Shown: positions 58,511-64,000 of the stretch, in pieces
Layout: each line of letters starts with the position of its first letter
Position numbering within the stretch: position 1 is the first letter of the stretch
Assembly: GCA_964588495.1 (NCBI GenBank)
Contig: CAZPPS010000004.1
Location: forward strand, 48,424 to 112,423
DNA: 64,000 nt
Reading direction: 5' to 3'
Origin: CAVPKN01 sp964588495
GTDB taxonomy: Bacteria > Chlamydiota > Chlamydiia > Chlamydiales > JAAKFR01
Notes under the pieces: model-generated
What the model saw: the letters and a program-made list of their open reading frames with translations, nothing else
Database searches by the model: none
What the model was told of the DNA's origin: nothing
Position numbers and translations under genes: made by a program

Positions 58511-59141
58511 AGTCGGTGTATTTTTCGCGGTGGAGGTTGCCGGTGAGGGGGTCTTTGAGGAAGATGAGGGTGCCGGGTTTACCGAGCGTGTAGTCAAAGA
58601 CGTGGCTTTTGTATCTTTCGGGGTTGAGGTTGGCACTTGTTAGGACCTGATCGAGCACCTCTTTGATCTCGTGGGAAAAATCGGTCCGGTTGCTCCCTGT
58701 TGTCAGTTCTGTCCGGTGTTTTTCCTGATAGTCAATTTTTTCCCAAATCTGATCCCTTTGTTCGATTAGCTTTTCCGCGATAGGGTTGTCATTAAAGATG
58801 GCTCTTAGGATTTCGGGATCGGCAAAGAGGAAGTTGATTTTGCGGGCCTGCTCCTGTTCTTTAGTTTGATCAAAAGTTGCAAAAGTTAGGGTTTCTTCCT
58901 TTTTTTCGATAAGTTTGTCCAGTATGAGATATTCTGCGTCTTTGATTTGCTGAAAAAAGGGTTCGTTGCTGTACAAAATGCGCATTAATTTCGCAGTGGT
59001 TTCGTAAAGAGAAAACTCCTGGGGCGTGTTTTTGTGGGGCTCTTTGTGAAGGAGAGCGTACAAATTCAGGCGCGCGTTATTGGGAGGTCTTGCCGCATTG
59101 ACCCCTAATTTGCCGATTTTTCGGGGCAAGGTCATTATCAA
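58500..59141 (-). CDS. uncharacterised repeat-family protein, copy 1 (36-codon deletion)
   Basis: 213 residues, soluble, mostly helical; start TTG 59141 or ATG 59135. The C-terminal 120 residues (from FDQTKEQEQARKINF) are identical, apart from the last few, to copy 2 at the right edge of the window. Relative to copy 2 it lacks 36 codons; the gap edges share the triplet AGT. Its 5' end abuts a fragment of a BTB-family gene at 59143, so the start may be a rearrangement junction. It is convergent with the ubiquitin-like BTB gene (11-bp overlap). No function recognised. Confidence 0.55.
   Translation of the reverse strand: MIMTLPRKIGKLGVNAARPPNNARLNLYALLHKEPHKNTPQEFSLYETTAKLMRILYSNEPFFQQIKDAEYLILDKLIEKKEETLTFATFDQTKEQEQARKINFLFADPEILRAIFNDNPIAEKLIEQRDQIWEKIDYQEKHRTELTTGSNRTDFSHEIKEVLDQVLTSANLNPERYKSHVFDYTLGKPGTLIFLKDPLTGNLHREKYTDSTR
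58519..58877. repeat. 359-bp direct repeat, left copy
   Basis: Matches 63482-63840 with a single difference seen by eye (58526 G versus 63489 C), offset 4963 bp. After 58877 the similarity resumes at 63946 on the right side, beyond a 108-bp block missing here. The two copies flank the giant OTU gene in the same orientation. Confidence 0.92.
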
Positions 59142-59142
59142 A

Positions 59143-59214
59143 CAAGACGAAAAAAGCTTCTGCGAGCTTTGCGCAGAGCTTAGTCTTGAAATCGATCAAT
59201 GGATGCATGGGTAA
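59143..59214 (+). pseudogene. 3' remnant of a BTB-family gene
   Basis: 24 codons ending in TAA, reading QDEKSFCELCAELSLEIDQW and MHG. This matches the last residues of the 971-residue protein (QKDEKSFCELCMEIGIEINQW, then LNG), with divergence in both DNA and protein. It is the tail of a lost or truncated paralogue; no start or upstream domain remains. Confidence 0.75.
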
Positions 59215-59270
59215 GGTAGCCTTTCAATACAGTTTTATCAAATTATCCCCACGGGCAGGTCGGGGGAGGG

Positions 59271-62200
59271 TTAGTAGGCTTTTTTCCTTAGGTTTTCATA
59301 CAAATCTTTTACATCTAGCCCTTTAAATGGAAAGCAGGCTTCGAAGTGATTGCCATGAAGGTGGTGAAGAAATAGAGGAGGATTTGTCCCCTCTGGTTGG
59401 TAAACTTTAGGTTTTTTATCAGCGGTTAGTATGACAAGAGGGCAGTAAAGCATGGCAGCAAGTGCCTTTATTTCTAATTCAGTGCCCCAAACTGTTGGTT
59501 GGCTCATGGCATCTAAATATTGGTCCCAATTCTCAAAATAGACAGTTTTTTCTCCAATGCCGATGAGTAATTTATTATCTTTATACTCGGGCAAGGTCGA
59601 ATAAATTTTATGATTGTACCGCATATAGTCCATAACAGCCTTTCTTAATTGCAGAGATGTATACATATCTGCTGGGAGCTGAGCGATCACGTTGTCAAAT
59701 AAACAGTCGCCAATATTTTTAGTCAGATCTTCCGTTTCAAGACCATATTCTCCTAACCATCCCATGTGTCTCGATAATTTATTGACTAGGATGGCACTCT
59801 CAAAGTTGTATTCATTTCTTGATTTTAGATAAATTTCTTCTTGCAGAGACCATTTAATAAGGCTGCACAGAATGTTGATTCGGTACTGTTCCTCCTTATT
59901 TTGGGGATAGTAATTAAGTAGCTGTCCATACAATTGCATCAACCCTTCAGATTCCACAGGAAGAGTCCGTATCACCGTGTTAGCATAGATATTAAGCGCT
60001 GGGCTATGAGGCCAATTTTTTCCCAAATCAAATTCAACGCTCTCAGGCTTGGCAATCAGTTCCCATTGATCATTGGCAACAACCAGGCACAGAGGTCTTT
60101 CTTTTTGCTCTTCCTGGTAGCTACGAGACCTATCTTCGAGCATGCATTCCACTTTCTTTTTAGCATACTGCACACTGATGAGGCACTGTTCCAGAATTGA
60201 GCAGTAAGAGGTATCGGAACCATTGAAAAATTCCATTGCCTGTTCATACTGCTCTGTAGCGATGCTTTTTTGGATATTTTCAAGAAGATTGATCAGAAAA
60301 TTTCTTGAAGTTGCGAAAATCATTTCAAGATCGAGAACAGATAAGTCAAAGGCCTCACTTGGATATTTTTGATAAAACAAGCTCACCAGATCGGCATAAA
60401 TGGCTTCATTGATGTAAAAATCGCCGATGGCCATGCTAGCGGTTTTTCTATCAAATTCTAACGCTTTTTGATAAAGCTCCAGAGCTTCTAGTGTGCCTAA
60501 TTGAGCTAGTACATCACTCTTAAATAGGTTACCGGCAAACTGGCAATTGTCTTTAACGATGCTTCGATCTTTTTTGAAAAACCGTAGAGTCATAAAATAG
60601 GGACTTTCTTCAATCATGTAGGTAAATGAGCCACAGTGTAATCCAATATAACGTTTCTCTTTGTCCCATTCCTGGAAAGCTGTGCAGACCTTTTCATCTG
60701 CCCCAGACCCCTTACCTTTAATTAAGACGATGACTTCCCCATTTTTTGGTTTAATACATGTTTGCGGGCGATAACCTCCTCCTGAATAAACAGCTTCTTT
60801 ACCTATGAGGTTGCCTTCTTCATCACAGATATGCCAGGTCTCCGGATAATCCTTGTGCAAAGTATCAATCACAACGGATCTTAAGTCTTTTTCGTCATCA
60901 AAAGAGACGATACGGCCACGAAAATGCGTTAAGTGCTGTCGCACTTTTTCTTCCACTGATTTTGGAATTAAAAGAATTGATTTTGCTGAAAAATGGTGTT
61001 TTTTAAATGTAAATGTATCGTAGGGGGTCACGCTAAACGGCTTATTATATAAGCTTTCTTCAAAGGTTGCTAAGGGTTCGAGAAACGCAATTTTCGCAGC
61101 CTCCCAATCTCCTCCAACGTTACCCTGGACAAGTTGGTTCCAGGCCCAGTGTAGATGGGGTCTTCCTGGTAAATCATCGAAGAATTCATTTTGTTTAACA
61201 TCCAGATGATCTCCAATCGTCCCTTCGGGTTTGACAACGTGCTCTACACAGTAAGCGATCTTTTCGCTGTCGCTAAAAAGATCATATTTAGGCTTGTCAT
61301 CACCCAAAAATCCAATATTTCCTGTATGAGGGATGGCATGCACAAGGACTACATGGGGAATTAAATCTTTCATGTTGCAGTCAACATAAGTCACTGGCTC
61401 TGTACTCAATGCCTTTTTCATCATTCCATGATTAACGGGCTGCAAGTGTGCATTTTTTACATACTCTTCAATCGAGATATTGTGTTTCTTTTGGAGATTG
61501 AGAATGGCTGCTTGTTGCTCTTTTGTTAGGCTTGAAAGACCGCTTTTTTTGTCTGAAAGAGCTTTCAAACGATCGCTCTCTAGTTGAATCTTCTCATTCA
61601 ATTGGTTTTGTGTTTTTTGATTAGTATCAATCAGCTCGCGAAGATGGGACATCTCTTCAATTTTTTGTCGATGCTCGATTTCCAGCGTGCTTAATAGGTT
61701 TTGATCGGCTTCCAAGGTAGCCTGTATGTTGTGGACATCACCTTGCACTTTGAAACCCTCTTGTGCTTGATTATCCAGCGATTGGCTCTCTGCGTTGCGT
61801 TTTTGCTCTGCCAGCGTCAATGCTGATTGTTTTTGCTGGATTCCGGACTTCAATTCTTGGATTCTTTGTTCTAGTCGTTTGGTAGGCCGTTGCAGCTTTG
61901 TATATTCGGCATTCAAACGTAATGCGTCATCACGTAAAGCCTTGTTTAAGCCTAAATTAGTGTGTTTTTTCCACTTAATTTTTTCGCCTCGTAGAAATGC
62001 TGCCCGAATCTCTTCAACATTATTGGTCTTCTTGCCATGGATTTTGGCTCTACCACTATGTTTCAGATCACGGCGAATGCCTTCATCGATTGTGGCAATG
62101 ACTTGTTCGTAAGACTTTTTGTACTCTTGCCCTTGTTTAGAGATCGTAAGCAACTTTTGTTCATTTTGAATAATGATGGTTTGCTCCTTTTTGACAGCCT

Positions 62201-63392
62201 CTTGATGGGAGTTTACAGATTCCTGAGCTTGGACAAATGCTTGCTGCGCCTCTGAATAAGCTTTTTCAGCAGCCTCCACATTTCTTTGTGCCTGGTCAAT
62301 ATTTTGCTGATTTTGTTCAGTTTTAGCATGCACGTCCTGCAGTTGTCGTTGCGTTTCACGTAAGCTTTGTTCTTCAAGGTTTAGTGTATTTTGTTTTTCA
62401 ACCAGGTTTTCTTGAGAAGATTTTAGATCTTCCTCATGAGCTTTCAACGCTTTTTTGCTCTCGGCTCTCTGTTTTTTCGTTTCCTTGATTTGCTCTTCAA
62501 TCAGATCCATTTCACTTTTGATTTGATTGCACTCACGAACGGTTTGATAAAGTTCTGCATACATGATGATCCCATCAAGGCTTGCAGTGAGGAATGCGGA
62601 ATAAAATGCCTCTTTTAATTGCGCGTTTCGATCTTTCTTTTTTTCGGGATCTTTTTCACAATAATTTTCCAAAAGGCCAGTCGTCAATTGGCTACTGCCT
62701 GAACGGATGCTGTTTTCAAACATTTTCCTTAAAATGTTCATATAAGCCGGAACATCCTTTCCAAATTGCTCTACCATCTCGAGCACAAAATTATCCACAA
62801 TGTCGGCAGTCAGAGGGATCATTTGGTCTAAGGCGTGATGTGTAATTTCCCCCATGATCGCACCGGTGCCCACGGCAAGCAATCCACCGGAAGCTTTCCA
62901 AATAGATTTTTTGAAAATTTCATCCACTTGCATCACTTTTTGCTGATAAAGAGTTTCATCTATATCTGAAATTGCTGTAGTGACCGCAGTGCCAACCCAA
63001 GCTCCCAAGATCTGACAAAAATACTGAGCACCTTTACCTCCTACGACCTGATAAACATAACCAGCTACTTTTTCTGCGCTGCCAACGGCACCCGAAATAT
63101 ACCCTCCCACAGCACCTAATGTTGACTGTTTCAAGTATTCTCTAAATGTATATTTTTTCTTTGTCTCATCAAACTGATAAGCATAGAGTCCGCCGCACAT
63201 TGCCGAATTGATGAGAAAACTACCATAACGCCTTCCTCCGCTCACAGATAAATAGACTCCAACAAGGAGCTGAGTTGCAGAAAAGAAAAGAGCCCCCCGT
63301 TTCCCTGTACCTGCTTCCCATAGGTTCATGAGTGCAGAATTTGAATTTTCCGATGCTGATAACGGATTTTGAGAGACGGGGTTTGAGGACAT
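59271..63392 (-). CDS. giant coiled-coil membrane protein with C-terminal OTU-like protease domain
   Basis: 1373 residues. The N-terminal ~185 residues hold several hydrophobic, Gly/Ala-rich segments (from about 32, ALFFSATQLLVGVYLSVSGG; later YISGAVGSAEKVAGYVYQVVGG). Residues ~285-440 and ~480-650 are long coiled coils rich in Gln, Glu and Lys. The middle (~690-1100) matches no family I know. The C-terminus carries an OTU-like core: GDCLFDNVIAQL (Cys1230), LRKAVMDYMRYN, YLDAMSQPTVWGTELEIKAL and HHLHGNHFEACFP (His1349). The usual Asp three residues before the Cys is Ile here. Flanked by 359-bp direct repeats. Likely an exported deubiquitinase-like effector; function inferred. Confidence 0.8.
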   Translation of the reverse strand: MSSNPVSQNPLSASENSNSALMNLWEAGTGKRGALFFSATQLLVGVYLSVSGGRRYGSFLINSAMCGGLYAYQFDETKKKYTFREYLKQSTLGAVGGYISGAVGSAEKVAGYVYQVVGGKGAQYFCQILGAWVGTAVTTAISDIDETLYQQKVMQVDEIFKKSIWKASGGLLAVGTGAIMGEITHHALDQMIPLTADIVDNFVLEMVEQFGKDVPAYMNILRKMFENSIRSGSSQLTTGLLENYCEKDPEKKKDRNAQLKEAFYSAFLTASLDGIIMYAELYQTVRECNQIKSEMDLIEEQIKETKKQRAESKKALKAHEEDLKSSQENLVEKQNTLNLEEQSLRETQRQLQDVHAKTEQNQQNIDQAQRNVEAAEKAYSEAQQAFVQAQESVNSHQEAVKKEQTIIIQNEQKLLTISKQGQEYKKSYEQVIATIDEGIRRDLKHSGRAKIHGKKTNNVEEIRAAFLRGEKIKWKKHTNLGLNKALRDDALRLNAEYTKLQRPTKRLEQRIQELKSGIQQKQSALTLAEQKRNAESQSLDNQAQEGFKVQGDVHNIQATLEADQNLLSTLEIEHRQKIEEMSHLRELIDTNQKTQNQLNEKIQLESDRLKALSDKKSGLSSLTKEQQAAILNLQKKHNISIEEYVKNAHLQPVNHGMMKKALSTEPVTYVDCNMKDLIPHVVLVHAIPHTGNIGFLGDDKPKYDLFSDSEKIAYCVEHVVKPEGTIGDHLDVKQNEFFDDLPGRPHLHWAWNQLVQGNVGGDWEAAKIAFLEPLATFEESLYNKPFSVTPYDTFTFKKHHFSAKSILLIPKSVEEKVRQHLTHFRGRIVSFDDEKDLRSVVIDTLHKDYPETWHICDEEGNLIGKEAVYSGGGYRPQTCIKPKNGEVIVLIKGKGSGADEKVCTAFQEWDKEKRYIGLHCGSFTYMIEESPYFMTLRFFKKDRSIVKDNCQFAGNLFKSDVLAQLGTLEALELYQKALEFDRKTASMAIGDFYINEAIYADLVSLFYQKYPSEAFDLSVLDLEMIFATSRNFLINLLENIQKSIATEQYEQAMEFFNGSDTSYCSILEQCLISVQYAKKKVECMLEDRSRSYQEEQKERPLCLVVANDQWELIAKPESVEFDLGKNWPHSPALNIYANTVIRTLPVESEGLMQLYGQLLNYYPQNKEEQYRINILCSLIKWSLQEEIYLKSRNEYNFESAILVNKLSRHMGWLGEYGLETEDLTKNIGDCLFDNVIAQLPADMYTSLQLRKAVMDYMRYNHKIYSTLPEYKDNKLLIGIGEKTVYFENWDQYLDAMSQPTVWGTELEIKALAAMLYCPLVILTADKKPKVYQPEGTNPPLFLHHLHGNHFEACFPFKGLDVKDLYENLRKKAY

Positions 63393-63462
63393 AAAATTTC
63401 CTGTGCCATGATTTGCGAACAGATAAGGATATCGTTAAGATGTCTTTTTGGCAAATAACAGG

Positions 63463-64000
63463 CTACTGGGTAGCATGGTTATATTTTTCCCGGTGGAGGT
63501 TGCCGGTGAGGGGGTCTTTGAGGAAGATGAGGGTGCCGGGTTTACCGAGCGTGTAGTCAAAGACGTGGCTTTTGTATCTTTCGGGGTTGAGGTTGGCACT
63601 TGTTAGGACCTGATCGAGCACCTCTTTGATCTCGTGGGAAAAATCGGTCCGGTTGCTCCCTGTTGTCAGTTCTGTCCGGTGTTTTTCCTGATAGTCAATT
63701 TTTTCCCAAATCTGATCCCTTTGTTCGATTAGCTTTTCCGCGATAGGGTTGTCATTAAAGATGGCTCTTAGGATTTCGGGATCGGCAAAGAGGAAGTTGA
63801 TTTTGCGGGCCTGCTCCTGTTCTTTAGTTTGATCAAAAGTAATGTAATTTAGAAGGGAGGGCGCGTTGATTGTCCCTTTGAGCATCTTGATGAAGATAGC
63901 TTGCAGGTTTTCATCTTCCAAGAGAATGGTACTCAGCTGGTCAGGAGTTGCAAAAGTTAGGGTTTCTTCCTTTTTTTCGATAAGTTTGTCCAGTATGAGA
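63463..64000 (-). CDS. uncharacterised repeat-family protein, copy 2 (5' end outside the window)
   Basis: The frame is open from the stop at 63463 to the window edge (about 178 residues seen), so the start lies beyond 64000; an internal TTG near 63921 is not the likely start. It includes the 36 residues missing from copy 1 (PDQLSTILLEDENLQAIF and 18 more). Shared blocks are LILDKLIEKKEETLTFAT upstream of the gap and FDQTKEQEQARKINFLFADP downstream. Soluble, charged and helical; no family recognised. It lies directly upstream of the OTU gene on the same strand. Confidence 0.6.
   Translation of the reverse strand, partial: LILDKLIEKKEETLTFATPDQLSTILLEDENLQAIFIKMLKGTINAPSLLNYITFDQTKEQEQARKINFLFADPEILRAIFNDNPIAEKLIEQRDQIWEKIDYQEKHRTELTTGSNRTDFSHEIKEVLDQVLTSANLNPERYKSHVFDYTLGKPGTLIFLKDPLTGNLHREKYNHATQ
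63482..63840. repeat. 359-bp direct repeat, right copy
   Basis: See 58519-58877. The right copy continues, after a 108-bp block, into a second stretch (63946 to the window edge) that matches 58875 onward, showing that the duplication extends past the window. Confidence 0.92.

Overview
The window is chromosomal DNA from a member of the Chlamydiales outside the Chlamydiaceae (an amoeba- or arthropod-associated 'environmental' chlamydia). The evidence is gene order. uvrB, trpS, a CT584-like protein, a pGP6-D-like protein, a ParA/MinD-like ATPase, thrS, a SAM-transporter-like EamA protein, CopD-like and CopB-like translocators, an LcrH/SycD chaperone, mutL and pepP are the same neighbours as in the CT574-CT586 stretch of Chlamydia trachomatis, here broken up by inserted blocks. 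I cannot name the genus from sequence alone.

Layout. 1-8.7 kb: a GspL/PilM-like secretion pair, yggT, dusB, acyP, two tandem TyrP-type amino acid permeases, trpS and uvrB, packed with ATGA-type overlaps. 8.7-11.5 kb: an alpha/beta hydrolase with an Inc-like membrane hairpin and an archaeal-type ATPase. 11.8-27 kb: a respiratory block absent from Chlamydiaceae, with an FAD/Fe-S oxidoreductase, a CcoS-like peptide, a Rieske protein, cytochrome b, a seven-haem cytochrome c, and a cbb3-type oxidase (ccoN, ccoO and two tiny membrane proteins). It is interrupted by a substrate-binding-protein fusion, an outer-membrane barrel and a four-helix-bundle (IVP) gene. 27-33.6 kb: an OTU-protease effector candidate, tatA-tatC, and the CT584/pGP6/ParA/thrS block, with an in-frame TGA inside thrS. 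33.7-38.2 kb: gmd, two glycosyltransferases and manC, a GDP-mannose-based polysaccharide operon. 38.5-50 kb: SAM transporter, pgeF, type III translocators with their chaperone, a PI4-kinase-like protein, a large putative secreted coiled-coil protein, mutL and pepP. 50.3-53.2 kb: a class III adenylate cyclase overlapping a sensor histidine kinase. 53.4-64 kb: an effector island.

The most striking content is a set of eukaryote-like ubiquitin-pathway proteins. A 971-residue protein (55595-58510) has an Inc-like hydrophobic hairpin, three ubiquitin-like segments and BTB-like repeats. Its middle ubiquitin-like segment is plainly ubiquitin: it keeps the Ile44 patch and Lys48/Lys63 equivalents but lacks the conjugating Gly-Gly. 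A 1373-residue coiled-coil membrane protein next to it ends in an OTU-like domain, and a second, compact OTU protein lies at 27-28.3 kb. With the Inc-BTB paralogue (53408-54271) and the PI4-kinase-like protein, these form a candidate host ubiquitin and phosphoinositide subversion set delivered by the type III system encoded in the same window.

The intergenic DNA is rich in short dispersed repeats and long imperfect hairpins of several families (GTCACG repeats, CACAGAG/CACAAAG palindromes, GCGGCGA hairpins, GAGCCCG hairpins). One GTCACG repeat is read in frame as a Gly-His tract at the start of CcoN. No tRNA, rRNA, CRISPR array or transposase gene was recognised.
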